DNA of 64,000 bases. It comes from Phycisphaerales bacterium. Its GTDB lineage: Bacteria; Planctomycetota; Phycisphaerae; Phycisphaerales; SM1A02. The stretch is from the NCBI GenBank assembly GCA_009691785.1, contig SIAM01000005.1:1-64000 (forward strand). The letters run 5' to 3'. Shown here piece after piece: positions 30,091-40,156 of this stretch. The notes beneath the pieces were generated by a model, which saw nothing but the letters and a program-made list of their open reading frames with translations, did no database searches and was not told the DNA's origin. The position numbers were made by a program, and so were the translations under genes. Position 1 is the first letter of the stretch. Each line of letters opens with the position of its first letter.

Positions 30091-30211
30091 TCAAGTTCTT
30101 TCAGATTGGGCGACTTATCTTATAGGATCTTGCGGCAAAGTTGTTGGCGCAATAATGAACTAATTTAAATATGTCTCTTGCATTGCGCGCTAGTCGGGCT
30201 ATTGATGAAGT

Positions 30212-30328
30212 ATGTCATTTGATTCCGTCCGATCCCTGCTGACGCGCCTTGTACGAATTGTGCTGGGCTCTAAGCCAAAGCCAGTTCTAGTGCGCGTAAG
30301 ACCGGGACCGAGACGGAGCGTTCGTTAA
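30212..30328 (+). CDS. candidate 38-residue basic small protein, not in the ORF track
   Basis: In the 299-bp gap between two minus-strand genes, the plus strand has ATG...TAA encoding MSFDSVRSLLTRLVRIVLGS followed by KPKPVLVRVRPGPRRSVR. The first 20 residues would make an amphipathic helix; the tail is strongly basic. A 10-bp-stem terminator starts 27 bp after the stop, as expected for a short transcript. There is no good Shine-Dalgarno (TTGATGAAGT precedes the ATG), and a weak TTGCGG-17-TAATGA promoter-like pair lies upstream. The alternative is an untranslated small RNA ending at the same terminator. Function unknown. Confidence 0.45.
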   Translation: MSFDSVRSLLTRLVRIVLGSKPKPVLVRVRPGPRRSVR

Positions 30329-30355
30329 CCCTTTCATCGAACGAATAAATGATTG

Positions 30356-30383
30356 GCAAGCCTCGACCTCGTGCGAGGCTTGC
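30356..30383. terminator. strong hairpin terminator, probably bidirectional
   Basis: GCAAGCCTCG-ACCTCGTG-CGAGGCTTGC is a perfect 10-bp stem. On the plus strand TGCGTTTTA follows; on the minus strand CAATCATTTATTC follows. It ends 7 bp before the stop of the minus-strand gene at 30390 and also suits the plus-strand small ORF. Confidence 0.75.
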
Positions 30384-30389
30384 TGCGTT

Positions 30390-32228
30390 TTATGGTGCGC
30401 CTGGCATGGAAGCGTCTGACGCGGCGGCGTCTTCGGCGTCTTGACTGGCGGCGTCTGAGCCGCTCATTTTCTTGCGCGCCTCCAAGCGCACGCGCATGGT
30501 TTCCTTTTCATATTGCTCCATAAATGTGGCCAAACTTTTCATATCGGTGGAAATGGAAATGCGCTGCGTGCCGCCTTGCACACCTTGACGAATTGACACC
30601 ATGCTTGCGGGACCTTCAGGCAATGTGAAGCCATTTGTTTCTGCCGCGGCCATAAAGGCCGCAATCACGCGCAAGTCCAGCGTGGCAAACCAATCAGTGT
30701 TGCCCCAGGCATTTGCGTTGATTTGCCCGCGAATATCCATGTTATTCGGCGCCTTGAATGCGACCGCGTCCACGCCCATGTCGGGAGTGATGACCATGGT
30801 GACATTGTTGCCCTTGAAGTTCATGATCGTGGTCACAGGCTTCGCCGATTTTTCAATGGCGTCAATTTGCTCCTGCTTCACATCCTGGCCAAACGCGCTT
30901 GCTAGGCGCTTCATGCGCTTTACATTCGGAGTAGAAGTGGTGGTCAATGAATCCGCGGTGCGCTTGAATTGCGTGTCACTGTACAGGCCGGTCTTTGAAA
31001 ATGTTTCCATCATGGCTTGCCATGCGTCTTGAAATGCCGGGGCGTCCTTGACGCGGAAGCCAACCATGAAACCAGGCTTGCCGCCAATGTCGCCAACACC
31101 TATCGCCGCGCCGGAGTTCATCATGTCCAACAAGGCGTATGTTTTCTCAACGGATTCAGTCCACGCCTGCTTCTGCTCGGGCGTGGCGGCAATGTTCATC
31201 ATGGCGTCGTCAAATGTTATTTGCTTGTTCAGTGAAATTGCCAATGTGCGTTTGGAAAGGCCGGCGTACATGGACATGCCCGCTGGAAGCAACGCGAGAT
31301 CGGCGGCGCACTCTTGCGCGGTCATTCCCTCTGGCCACGCGGCGTCGCGCGTCCAATCAGTCCACACATTCAGTTGATCGCCGCTGGTTGCCAAGCAAAA
31401 AGAAGCGCTTTTAAGCTCCGTCAACAAGTCGATGAGGTGCGTGGCCTGATCGCTCATGGCGGCACTCATTTGCTCCTTGATCTGCTCGTATTCCTTCCCC
31501 TCTTGCGTGGCGTTTTTTGACAGCGGCGCGTTTGACGATAAAGCCATGCCAATCAAGCTGGCGCCCATGCGCAAATTATTTTCTTGCTCGCGAATGAATG
31601 TTGCAAGGTCAAGGCGGCCACTGACGGCGCCGACTGGAAGTTGCTTGAGCAACGCGCATGTCGCGGCGCCAGCGTTTGGCATTTCGTACGCGGCTCTTTG
31701 CGCGCCCACCACAACCATGTCGTTGGCAAGCAGCGCAAGACTGGTGCGTTTTGTTTTTGATTTCACATTGTCTTTGGTGGCGCCTGGAATTTTCATGGCC
31801 ATATATGAGCGAATGTCTGGGCCGCCCATCGCGTCTTGATTTGGATCGTTCTCATCCGCCACAGACATGGTGATCCAGAACACCAATGGTTGATCCATTG
31901 GAATTTCAAGTTCTGTTTTTAAATTGGTCTTGAGCAAAGTTTGAATCGCCTTGGATGGAGCGACCATGCCACGCATTGGCCCACCAACGGAGGCGAGTTG
32001 CGTGGCAAGTGATTCCGCCGCGGCGGCGTTTGGCATAAAGATCACGGCCACTGCGTCGCTTGGAACAAGCGCCGCAAGGTCGGCGGGCACATCAATGGTT
32101 GGACCAATATTGGCAACCTTGGTCACTGCAATCGCGGTTGGTTTGTTGGCGGCTGTTGCAGTTGTTGGCCACGTGGCGGTTGCCGTTTGCAAACACAGGA
32201 CGCTTAAAAGAAGTGTTGCGATAATCAT
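30390..32228 (-). CDS. large exported protein, function unknown
   Basis: 612 residues. GGAG lies 8 nt before ATG 32228, which opens a signal peptide MIIATLLLSVLCLQTATATW. The mature protein starts DVPADLAALVPSDAVAVIFM and then alternates helices and strands. Segments include RTSLALLANDMVVVGAQRAA, PAGMSMYAGLSKRTLAISLN and MTAQECAADLALLPAGM. The last ~50 residues are charged. The pattern (LVPSDAVAVI...; repeated self-consistency-like segments) resembles exported proteins of unknown role common in planctomycetes; a DUF3352-like relation is possible but not shown. Probably periplasmic or surface-bound. Confidence 0.6.
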   Translation of the reverse strand: MIIATLLLSVLCLQTATATWPTTATAANKPTAIAVTKVANIGPTIDVPADLAALVPSDAVAVIFMPNAAAAESLATQLASVGGPMRGMVAPSKAIQTLLKTNLKTELEIPMDQPLVFWITMSVADENDPNQDAMGGPDIRSYMAMKIPGATKDNVKSKTKRTSLALLANDMVVVGAQRAAYEMPNAGAATCALLKQLPVGAVSGRLDLATFIREQENNLRMGASLIGMALSSNAPLSKNATQEGKEYEQIKEQMSAAMSDQATHLIDLLTELKSASFCLATSGDQLNVWTDWTRDAAWPEGMTAQECAADLALLPAGMSMYAGLSKRTLAISLNKQITFDDAMMNIAATPEQKQAWTESVEKTYALLDMMNSGAAIGVGDIGGKPGFMVGFRVKDAPAFQDAWQAMMETFSKTGLYSDTQFKRTADSLTTTSTPNVKRMKRLASAFGQDVKQEQIDAIEKSAKPVTTIMNFKGNNVTMVITPDMGVDAVAFKAPNNMDIRGQINANAWGNTDWFATLDLRVIAAFMAAAETNGFTLPEGPASMVSIRQGVQGGTQRISISTDMKSLATFMEQYEKETMRVRLEARKKMSGSDAASQDAEDAAASDASMPGAP

Positions 32229-32351
32229 TGGTGGTGCTCCGTGAGATTGCGAATGTGTGGACCTAGTTGTGGCTCAAGCCCGTTCAATCCAGACTTGGGA
32301 TAGCAATGCTAGCCAAATTCATGTGGGAAATGGCGCGCGGATTTGCGCCAT

Positions 32352-35237
32352 TCACGCCACGATATTCACAAGCCGCCCCGCGACCACGATGATTTTCTTG
32401 GGGGTTTTTCCCGCGAGCATTTCTATGACCTTGGGATCGGCCAGCGCCATCTTTTCTATTGCAGCCGCATCCGCGGAAGATGGAACACGCAGGCGCGTCT
32501 TCACTTTGCCGCACAGTTGAACGGCAAGTTCAACTTCATCGTCAACCAGAAGCCTTGCGTCAACGGTTGACCAACTCGCGGTAGCAAGCGCTTCGGCGCA
32601 CCCAAGCTTGTGCCAAATTTCCTCCGCGAAGTGCGGCGCGAATGGCGCCAGCAATTTCACAAAGCGAATCATTTGATCGCGCGTCAAGCCGCCGTCGGTC
32701 GCGTTGACCAGCGTTGTGCTTCGAGTGGCGGCGTTGACCACTTCAATCAACGTGGCGATGGCGGTGTTGAAGGCCAGGCGCTCAATGTCCTCGCCCACTT
32801 TCTTGCTGGCGCGGTGCAGAAGTTTTTCCAGAGCGTCGTCAGCCTTGGCCGCCAACAGCAACTCACCCGTGCGCTCATCCACCGCAAGGCGCCACGCGCG
32901 CTGCAAGAAACGGAAACTGCCGACAATATCGCGCGTGTTCCATGGCTTGGACGCTTCCAGCGGACCCATGGACATTTCGTACAGGCGAAATGTGTCGGCT
33001 CCAAAATTGGCGATGACATCATCGGGGTTCACCACATTCTTCAAGCTCTTGCTCATCTTGGCAATGACTTGCTTCACGGATTGCCCCGTGGATTTTTCAG
33101 TGAACACGCCGTCGCTGATTTCTTGAACCGTATCCGCTGGCGCAAGCGATCCGTCGGCGCGCTGATAGGCGAAACTAGTGATCATGCCTTGGTGAAAAAG
33201 TTTGGCGAAAGGCTCCGGCGTGGTGACGTGGCCCAAATCAAAAAGCACTTTGTGCCAGAAGCGCGCGTACAACAAATGCAATACGGCGTGCTCGGAGCCG
33301 CCCACATACAGGTCAACGCCGCGCTCGCCCATCCAATATTTTTCCGCCTCCGTGCTGACAAAGCGCGTGGTGTTTTTAGGATCGCAATAGCGCAGGTAAT
33401 ACCAGCATGAACCAGCCCAATTTGGCATGGTGTTGGTCTCGCGCTTCACGGGCGTTTGCGGCGGCAAATCGGCGGCGCTTACCCCCGCGTGACCCGCGGT
33501 TGTGTTGATCCACTCAACGACCTTGCCAAGCAACGGCCGCGGCGTGTCACTTTCGGTGGGCTTGAAATCTTCAAGCTCGGGCAAGCGAACTGGTAGCGCG
33601 CTTTCAGAAATGGCGTACGGCAAACCGTCGGGGGCAAACACCACAGGAAACGGTTCGCCCCAGTAACGCTGGCGACTAAAGAGCCAATCGCGCAGCCGAT
33701 AGTTCACGCGCTTCTTGCCAATGCCGCGCTGTTGCAGCCACGCGATTATTTTTTCCTTGGCTTGCGCGCTTGGCAAACTATCAAGCGAAACTTCCGCGTT
33801 GCTGCTGGCGGTGGCAATGCCGTCGCCGCCGTATGCGGTTTCTGTTTCAACGGTGCCGGAGCGCCCTTGGTGTTGGCTTTGAAGCCTGTGGGAAAGTTGC
33901 GCGGCTTCTTGTGGCGGCAACACCACAACGCGAATTGGAAGTTTGAACGCCGTGGCGAATTCGTGGTCGCGTTGATCATGCGCGGGCACGGCCATGATGG
34001 CACCCGTGCCATAATTCAGAAGCACATAGTCGGCGGTCCAAATTGGAATGTCGGCGCCCGTGGCTGGATTGATGGCAAAAAGCCCAAGAAAAACGCCTGT
34101 TTTTATTTTTCCGTCGGATTGGCGATCTATATCGGAGCGGCGGCGCGAAGCCGCGACATAGTCGCTGATTTCTTTGCGCGCCGCGGCGCTTGCAAGTTCC
34201 AGGGCGCGCTTCACCAACGGATGTTCTGGCGCCACAACCATATAAGTCGCACCAAACAACGTGTCGGGGCGCGTGGTGAACACGCTTAAAGGTTCAAGCT
34301 CCGTCTTGTTGGTCTGGCCAGCCGCATCCCCATGCACCCGAAAATAAATCTCCGCGCCCTCGCTTCGGCCAATCCATTCCGCTTGTTGCGTGCGCGTGCT
34401 CTCTGGCCAATCGACCAACTTCAAATCTTCCAGCAACCGCTGCGCGTACTTGGTGATGCGGAACATCCATTGCTTGAGCGGTTGACGCATCACGGGGAAA
34501 CCCCCGCGCTCGCTCTTGCCGTCAATCACTTCCTCATTGGCCAGCACGGTTCCAAGTTTGGGGCACCAATTCACAAGTTGCTCGCCTAAATATGTCAGGC
34601 GCATGTTGTCAATCGCCTGTCGTTGCTCACGCGCGTCGCACTCGCTCCACAACTTGTTGATGTTGTTTGGCAATTCAACACTGCGCGCGCCAGACTCAAA
34701 CTGCTGCATCAATTGCGAAATTGGCCGCGCCTTCTGCGTCGACTCGTCGTACCACGCGTTCCAACATTGCAGCCAAATCCACTGTGTAAAGCGCACATAT
34801 TCAGGATCAATGGTGGCGAACTCGCGGCTCCAGTCGTAGGAAAAACCAAAGCGCTTCAGTTGCTTGCGAAATGTTTCAATGGCGCTGCTTGTGGTGAGGC
34901 GCGGATGCACGCCGGTCTGCACCGCGTATTGTTCGGCGGGCAAACCAAACGCGTCCCACCCCATCGGGTGCAGGACATTGAATCCCTGCATGCGCTTGGC
35001 GCGCGCGGCAATATCCGTGCCGATGTATCCAACTGGATGCCCCACATGCAGGCCCGCGCCGGACGGATAGGGAAACATGTCCAGCACATAAAATTTTGGT
35101 TTGGAAATGTCAAAGCCGGCGTCGCCAGGATTGCGCGTGATGAATGAACCGCGCTGATCCCACCATGCTTGCCACTTGCGCTCAATGCTATCGGCGAACG
35201 CGGCGTCATATCGAAATGGGGTTTCCAACTCTGCCAT
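32352..35237 (-). CDS. leuS: leucyl-tRNA synthetase
   Basis: A 961-residue class I synthetase charging tRNA-Leu. The HIGH motif is SGAGLHVGHPVGYIG near residue 65 and KMSKS is VIAKMSKSLKNVVNPDDVIA near residue 725. The editing (CP1) domain with ADYVLLNYGTGAIMAVPAHD is present, as is the anticodon-binding alpha-helical region. The C-terminal extension ends KTPKKIIVVAGRLVNIV. An Arg/His-rich stretch (LQSQHQGRSGTVETETAYGG) is inserted after the editing core. Length is slightly above the usual ~860-880 of bacterial enzymes. folC lies upstream on the same strand with a 99-bp gap. Confidence 0.97.
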   Translation of the reverse strand: MAELETPFRYDAAFADSIERKWQAWWDQRGSFITRNPGDAGFDISKPKFYVLDMFPYPSGAGLHVGHPVGYIGTDIAARAKRMQGFNVLHPMGWDAFGLPAEQYAVQTGVHPRLTTSSAIETFRKQLKRFGFSYDWSREFATIDPEYVRFTQWIWLQCWNAWYDESTQKARPISQLMQQFESGARSVELPNNINKLWSECDAREQRQAIDNMRLTYLGEQLVNWCPKLGTVLANEEVIDGKSERGGFPVMRQPLKQWMFRITKYAQRLLEDLKLVDWPESTRTQQAEWIGRSEGAEIYFRVHGDAAGQTNKTELEPLSVFTTRPDTLFGATYMVVAPEHPLVKRALELASAAARKEISDYVAASRRRSDIDRQSDGKIKTGVFLGLFAINPATGADIPIWTADYVLLNYGTGAIMAVPAHDQRDHEFATAFKLPIRVVVLPPQEAAQLSHRLQSQHQGRSGTVETETAYGGDGIATASSNAEVSLDSLPSAQAKEKIIAWLQQRGIGKKRVNYRLRDWLFSRQRYWGEPFPVVFAPDGLPYAISESALPVRLPELEDFKPTESDTPRPLLGKVVEWINTTAGHAGVSAADLPPQTPVKRETNTMPNWAGSCWYYLRYCDPKNTTRFVSTEAEKYWMGERGVDLYVGGSEHAVLHLLYARFWHKVLFDLGHVTTPEPFAKLFHQGMITSFAYQRADGSLAPADTVQEISDGVFTEKSTGQSVKQVIAKMSKSLKNVVNPDDVIANFGADTFRLYEMSMGPLEASKPWNTRDIVGSFRFLQRAWRLAVDERTGELLLAAKADDALEKLLHRASKKVGEDIERLAFNTAIATLIEVVNAATRSTTLVNATDGGLTRDQMIRFVKLLAPFAPHFAEEIWHKLGCAEALATASWSTVDARLLVDDEVELAVQLCGKVKTRLRVPSSADAAAIEKMALADPKVIEMLAGKTPKKIIVVAGRLVNIVA

Positions 35238-35336
35238 GAATGGCGAAGCCTACAACGACTTGGCTCTGCATGACACGGCGGTCTAGTTGACATGTACGCC
35301 GCACCAAATCAAACCAAGCAAATCCGTGTGCGGAAC

Positions 35337-36806
35337 TTAATCCTTCAACGCGCGCGCGGGCATTGGCGGCGTGTGATTGACATCTTGCTGGACATACTTA
35401 ATCGCCTCGCCCACCAAGTAGAAGGATCCAGTCACCACGATCAAATCCTCGCGGCTTACGGCGCGCGTGGCAATTTCAATGGCTTCGGGCAGGTTTTTTG
35501 CCACTTGGCTCATTTTGCCGCTGCGCTCCGCGAACATTTTTTGCAAATCTTCAGGCGATGCCGCGCGCGGCGTTGTGGTGGCGCGCGTGAAAATAACCTT
35601 GTCGGCGCCAAGGTTCACCTTGTCAAGCATGGACGGAACATCTTTGTCGGAGCAGCAACCAAAAATGCAAACCATGCTGTCGTATGGAACATGCGCGCCA
35701 ACGCACTTCATGAGACTTTGCACGCTGGCGGGATTGTGCGCGCCGTCCACCAAAATGCGTGGACGCTCGCTGATGACTTCCATGCGCCCTGGAACTTTGA
35801 CGTTGCCAAGTCCGCGCGTGACTTTATTTTCCGGACAATCAAATCCGCGGCTCTTTAAAATATCGACGGCGGAAAGCGCCAGTCCGCAATTGGAACTTTG
35901 GTGCTCACCAGGAAGCGGCACGGGCAAATGCTCCAGGCGGCTAGTCTTGGTGTACAAGCACACGCGCGCGTGCGGACCAAGGTCCGGGTCGGAACAGAAT
36001 CGACTGGAGAACTCAATGTCCTTGTTCACCACGCGCAGATCGGCGCCAACTTTGGCGGCGACATCGCGGAATACTTTTTCAATCTCGGCTGGCGGATCAA
36101 AGACCAAGGCGGTCACGCCCTTCTTAAAAATACCGGCTTTTTCACGGGCAATTTGCGGCAATGTGTTGCCAAGCAACTTGCAATGGTCGTAGTCAATGGT
36201 GGTAATCACGCACACTTCTGGCGTGATGACATTGGTGCTGTCAAGGCGTCCGCCAAGACCCACTTCAATCACCGCGATATCAACGGCCTCGTTTGCAAAA
36301 TGCTTCAGACCAATTGCGGTCATGACCTCAAAGAATGTCGGTTGCTCGTTCAACTTCAATGTGGCTTTGGCCACCTTGCGAATTAAATCGGCGAAATCAT
36401 TTTTACTGATGGGCTTTCCATTCACAACCACGCGCTCGCGCACATCCACCAAATGCGGACTTACAAACTCGCCAACGGTGTAGCCGCACTCGCGCATCAT
36501 GCTTGCAATCATGGCCACGGTGCTTCCCTTGCCAACAGTTCCCGCAACATGCACGGTCTTCACTTCATCTTGGGGATCGCCAATCAACCCAAGCAACTTG
36601 CGCATGCGATCCAATTTGAATGCGTTGTCGGAGTACTGAACGTTGCGAATCTTTTCGTAGTCAGTTCGATCATGCAACCACCGCAAACAAAACGGATAGG
36701 TGGACAAGTCTGGAAGTTTCGCCTTTACTTCGGGCTTTGCTTCAATTGTGGACTTCGCAGTTTTAGGTGCAGATTTAACAAACTTCTTGGGGGTCATTCG
36801 TGACAT
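35337..36806 (-). CDS. folC: folylpolyglutamate/dihydrofolate synthase
   Basis: A 489-residue ligase adding glutamate to folates (and usually to dihydropteroate). ATG 36806 (MSRMTPKKFV) is preferred over the ORF-track start. The P-loop is VHVAGTVGKGSTVAMIASMM. The Mur-ligase family features GEFVSPHLVDVRERVVVNGK, IAVIEVGLGGRLDSTNVITP, TTIDYDHCKLLGNTLPQIAR and ILVDGAHNPASV follow. The first ~32 residues are Lys/Ala-rich (FVKSAPKTAKSTIEAKPEVK), an unusual tail also seen on PpdK and NadC here. Whether it is bifunctional cannot be told from sequence alone. Confidence 0.94.
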   Translation of the reverse strand: MSRMTPKKFVKSAPKTAKSTIEAKPEVKAKLPDLSTYPFCLRWLHDRTDYEKIRNVQYSDNAFKLDRMRKLLGLIGDPQDEVKTVHVAGTVGKGSTVAMIASMMRECGYTVGEFVSPHLVDVRERVVVNGKPISKNDFADLIRKVAKATLKLNEQPTFFEVMTAIGLKHFANEAVDIAVIEVGLGGRLDSTNVITPEVCVITTIDYDHCKLLGNTLPQIAREKAGIFKKGVTALVFDPPAEIEKVFRDVAAKVGADLRVVNKDIEFSSRFCSDPDLGPHARVCLYTKTSRLEHLPVPLPGEHQSSNCGLALSAVDILKSRGFDCPENKVTRGLGNVKVPGRMEVISERPRILVDGAHNPASVQSLMKCVGAHVPYDSMVCIFGCCSDKDVPSMLDKVNLGADKVIFTRATTTPRAASPEDLQKMFAERSGKMSQVAKNLPEAIEIATRAVSREDLIVVTGSFYLVGEAIKYVQQDVNHTPPMPARALKD

Positions 36807-36953
36807 GGGTTCGATACTATGAAATCTAGGGTTACAATTCAAATAGAAGTATTTAACTTGATATTTTACAATAACTTATAACAAAAACAAAATATGCGCA
36901 TATTGACCAATTTTAGGTTGAGTTCAAGTTCAGGCACTATCGCCGCAATTGTT

Positions 36954-39452
36954 CTAGCGCCATTCATGCTTGGGATAGCGTCGGCGCAATTCATTGCGCA
37001 AATGCGGATACAACGTCTTCCAAAATCCACCAAGGTCGCTGGTGACTTGAAGTGGGCGCATATTTGGCCCAAGAATTTCCAACACAATGGGCGCGCGTCC
37101 GGCGCAAATTGCGGGCGTGGCTTCCAGTCCATAAAGCCATTGAATTTTCGCCGCGCCCCTTGGCGGCGCGCCAACTTCATAAATCAGCGGCATGCTGCGA
37201 CCACTGGGCAACGACAGAGCGCTTGGCGCCATGCGCTCCACGAAGCGTTGATCATCATAAGACAGCGCATCCTTGACCGGTCCAAGACACGCGCGTGTTT
37301 GAAGTTCACTGGCGCGCACAGCGCCGCTGACAATTTCAAGTTGAATGCATTGCGCGTCGCCTTGGTCGTAGGTCAATAAATTTCTTTCTGGAAACAATTG
37401 CGCAACGCAACGCACGCGTTCAATCCACTGCGCAACTTCTTCGTTCCACAACGGCAATTGCAAATCGCCCGCTTGAATTTTAGAAACAAGAATAGTCGCC
37501 GCCTGCGCCAAGTCCTTTGGCGGGCGACTGATGGAGCCCAACACAATGTCGTCAAATGTGTTCTGCTGCGCCTCTTCCACGGCTTTTATGGAATCATTCC
37601 AGCGCGTGATATGGGAAGTAGAAAACCGCTTGGAAAGAGCCATTTCAAGCCATTTTTGTTCAATGGGCGCGACCATGGAAAGCAACTGCGCCGTGGGATC
37701 CCCAGGATTCTCTCGCGCCTCAAGGGCAATCATGAAACCCGCGTGCGCGACAACAGAGTCGCGATCTACTAGCGCCTTACGCCTTCCCGACGCCAACACG
37801 TGAGGCCTTTGCGTGTCTGGCTTCCACACAATGTGATCGGCATATCCTGCGACAAGCGACAACGTGAGATCCTCAAGCGAGTCGCTGCTATCTGCTGTTG
37901 AACACATGTTCAGGGCCAAGCACGTGGCTTGCTCAAGCCGATCAGCGGCGCGGACCACTTCACGAATGGTCTCATCTGCTACTTCAATGGAGCGCGGCAA
38001 CTTGCGCGCTTGCCACGCATCCAAAATTCGCTCGCGTACCAATAAGTCGCTTGGCTCTTCGCCCGCGTGCAAGATGTGAAGAAGCGCGTTGTGATTCGCC
38101 GAACGCACAAAATCGCGCTCGGAAATGAGCGCGGCCCAACGCGCGCCACGACGCAGGCAACCACGTCGCGCGGCTTCGGTCAACATGCACGCCACCCGCG
38201 GCGGCGCGGGAATGCGGCTCATTTTTTTCCCACACTCGGTCAACGCGCCGGACGCATCAATGGCGTTGAGCGCCTCAAGATTGTCAACCGCGCGCTTTAA
38301 CGCGTCCACCGATGGACTTTCAATCCATTTAAAATTGGCGTATTTTCCCGCCAAAGCTGCCGCAAGCATCACGGCTTCTGAAAGTTCGCTGCGCTGAATT
38401 TCAGGAAGATCAAACGCCTCACGCTTGGCGTGGTCAACCTCGCTCCACAAACGAACGCAGCAACCAGATTGTGTTCGACCCGCGCGACCCGCGCGCTGAT
38501 CCGCGGCGGCGCGGCTGATGCGCTCTGGACGCAGCGTGTCAATGCCGCGCTTGGCGTCGTAGCGATACACCCGCGCGTAGCCCGCGTCCACAACCGCGCA
38601 AATTCCTGGCACCGTGATGGAAGTCTGCGCAACATTGGTACACACCACAATGCGTCTTTGCTTGGATGGATCAAGCGCCGCGTCTTGTTCATGCGCAGGC
38701 ATGGACCCATGCAGGCGGCGAACTTCAATATCGTTGGTGTTCACCAATAATTGCAACGCGCGCATGGTGGCTTCAATTTCCGCGGCGCCAGGCATGAACA
38801 CAAGCACATCGCCATTCATGCGCCGAGCCAACTCGACCGCTTCTTTCGCGGCAACTTGCGGCACATCTTTCCACGCGGGCTCGCGGCGATATTGAATGTC
38901 AATTGGAAAGTTGCGGCCACTGGCGTGCACATGCACGGCGTCGAGCGTCTTTGAAAGCGCTTGAGCGTCCAATGTTGCGCTCATGACAACAAGCGCCAAA
39001 TCGCCGCGTTTTTGCTGCAATTGCGCCACCGCAGAAAGAGCCATGTCCGCTTGCAATGATCGTTCATGAAACTCATCCACTATTACCGCGCCCACGCCGC
39101 GCAATTGTGGATCCGCAAGAAGCATGCGCAAAAAAACCCCCTCAGTCACAAAACCAATCCGCGTGTTGGCGCTCCACGCGGATTCAAAGCGCGTTCGAAA
39201 TCCAACCACATTGCCCAGTTCCGTTCCCATTTCACTGGCAACGCGCCGCGCCACCAAGCGCGCCGCAAGTCGCCGCGGTTCCAGTACAAGTATGGTTCCC
39301 TTCATTCCATGCGCCGCCAAAATCTGCGGCAACTGAGTGGTTTTTCCAGAGCCGGTCTCCGCGGTCACAATCAAACGACCAGCGCGTTCCAGCGCCGCGA
39401 CCAATTCATCGCGCATCAACTGAATGGGCAGCGTCGCAACTTCAAAGATCAT
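36954..39452 (-). CDS. hrpB: ATP-dependent RNA helicase HrpB
   Basis: An 832-residue DEAH-family helicase. Motif I is LIVTAETGSGKTTQLPQILA, motif II is VIVDEFHERSLQADMALSAV (DEFH rather than DEAH), motif III is LVVMSATLDAQ, and motif VI is RISRAAADQRAGRAGRTQSG. The C-terminal HrpB-specific region is complete (LPSGRSMPLIYEVGAPPRGA, then a tail with LGPNMRPLQVTSDLGGFW). This C-terminal signature separates HrpB from HrpA. Its ATG overlaps the stop of the upstream membrane protein by 4 nt. Role in bacteria is poorly known; it is not essential in most. Confidence 0.94.
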   Translation of the reverse strand: MIFEVATLPIQLMRDELVAALERAGRLIVTAETGSGKTTQLPQILAAHGMKGTILVLEPRRLAARLVARRVASEMGTELGNVVGFRTRFESAWSANTRIGFVTEGVFLRMLLADPQLRGVGAVIVDEFHERSLQADMALSAVAQLQQKRGDLALVVMSATLDAQALSKTLDAVHVHASGRNFPIDIQYRREPAWKDVPQVAAKEAVELARRMNGDVLVFMPGAAEIEATMRALQLLVNTNDIEVRRLHGSMPAHEQDAALDPSKQRRIVVCTNVAQTSITVPGICAVVDAGYARVYRYDAKRGIDTLRPERISRAAADQRAGRAGRTQSGCCVRLWSEVDHAKREAFDLPEIQRSELSEAVMLAAALAGKYANFKWIESPSVDALKRAVDNLEALNAIDASGALTECGKKMSRIPAPPRVACMLTEAARRGCLRRGARWAALISERDFVRSANHNALLHILHAGEEPSDLLVRERILDAWQARKLPRSIEVADETIREVVRAADRLEQATCLALNMCSTADSSDSLEDLTLSLVAGYADHIVWKPDTQRPHVLASGRRKALVDRDSVVAHAGFMIALEARENPGDPTAQLLSMVAPIEQKWLEMALSKRFSTSHITRWNDSIKAVEEAQQNTFDDIVLGSISRPPKDLAQAATILVSKIQAGDLQLPLWNEEVAQWIERVRCVAQLFPERNLLTYDQGDAQCIQLEIVSGAVRASELQTRACLGPVKDALSYDDQRFVERMAPSALSLPSGRSMPLIYEVGAPPRGAAKIQWLYGLEATPAICAGRAPIVLEILGPNMRPLQVTSDLGGFWKTLYPHLRNELRRRYPKHEWR

Positions 39453-40156
39453 CGATTGATAAGCCGGGTTCGAACATCATCAAGAAACTTGGTTATTTGT
39501 CCTTGTTCTTTCGGCGTGCTGCTGCCCTCAATTTCGCCCTGCCAAAAATCAAGAAATCCGCTGGCGCCGCGATCAGTCAAACCTCCGCCGCCAGTCATGC
39601 GGCTTTGCCGCTCTGTATTGCGCTTGCCTTGATCACGCATTGCATCAAGGCGCTCGGAGTCGGTTTTTTTATCTTCTTTGCCGGTCGTTGCTTTTTCAAG
39701 AGTGCGTTGCCATTTCAGAATCCATGCATCAATAAACAAGTCGCGCTTGGCCGGTGGAAGCGACATGTATGTTGTGGCGCCCTCCGTCAACACATCTTTG
39801 GCGATCATCTTGACATTGTCGCGCAACTGATCGCGCGCAGGGCCAGCCAACCCCGCCAGAAACGCCGCCATTGCCGCGCTCTCAGTGGATTTCAACTTCC
39901 GGAAGCGATCGGTCAATTCCAACATGAACCGAATACGTTTGTCCAGCGGAAGTTTGGAGAAATCTTTCAGCGTGAGATATTCCAAAGTATTGTCAATGGG
40001 CGTGCCAAAAATACTTGGAGGCTGTCGCAACCGCATGGCGTTCCATAACAAGGCAATACACACCAGAATTGCCACAAACAATGCAACGCCTAACTTCGCC
40101 AATCGCTTGCGATCCTCCAAAAACATTTGCACTTGGAATGGAATTGCAAAAGTCAT
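39449..40156 (-). CDS. single-pass membrane protein, function unknown
   Basis: 235 residues. One transmembrane helix near the N-terminus, LAKLGVALFVAILVCIALLW, is followed by a mostly helical, charged domain: LKDFSKLPLDKRIRFMLELT, STESAAMAAFLAGLAGPARD and LPPAKRDLFIDAWILKWQRT. The Gly-rich, polar C-terminus ends DDVRTRLINR. No family recognised. Its ATG overlaps the stop of the pilin-like gene and its stop overlaps hrpB, both by 4 nt. Coupling to a pilin-like protein suggests an envelope-assembly role, but this is inference. Confidence 0.6.
   Translation of the reverse strand: MTFAIPFQVQMFLEDRKRLAKLGVALFVAILVCIALLWNAMRLRQPPSIFGTPIDNTLEYLTLKDFSKLPLDKRIRFMLELTDRFRKLKSTESAAMAAFLAGLAGPARDQLRDNVKMIAKDVLTEGATTYMSLPPAKRDLFIDAWILKWQRTLEKATTGKEDKKTDSERLDAMRDQGKRNTERQSRMTGGGGLTDRGASGFLDFWQGEIEGSSTPKEQGQITKFLDDVRTRLINR

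Noticed and set aside
39056-40048. 330-codon plus-strand ORF
   Set aside because: Lies antisense to hrpB and its upstream neighbour, both with clear protein features; composition is that of a shadow frame.
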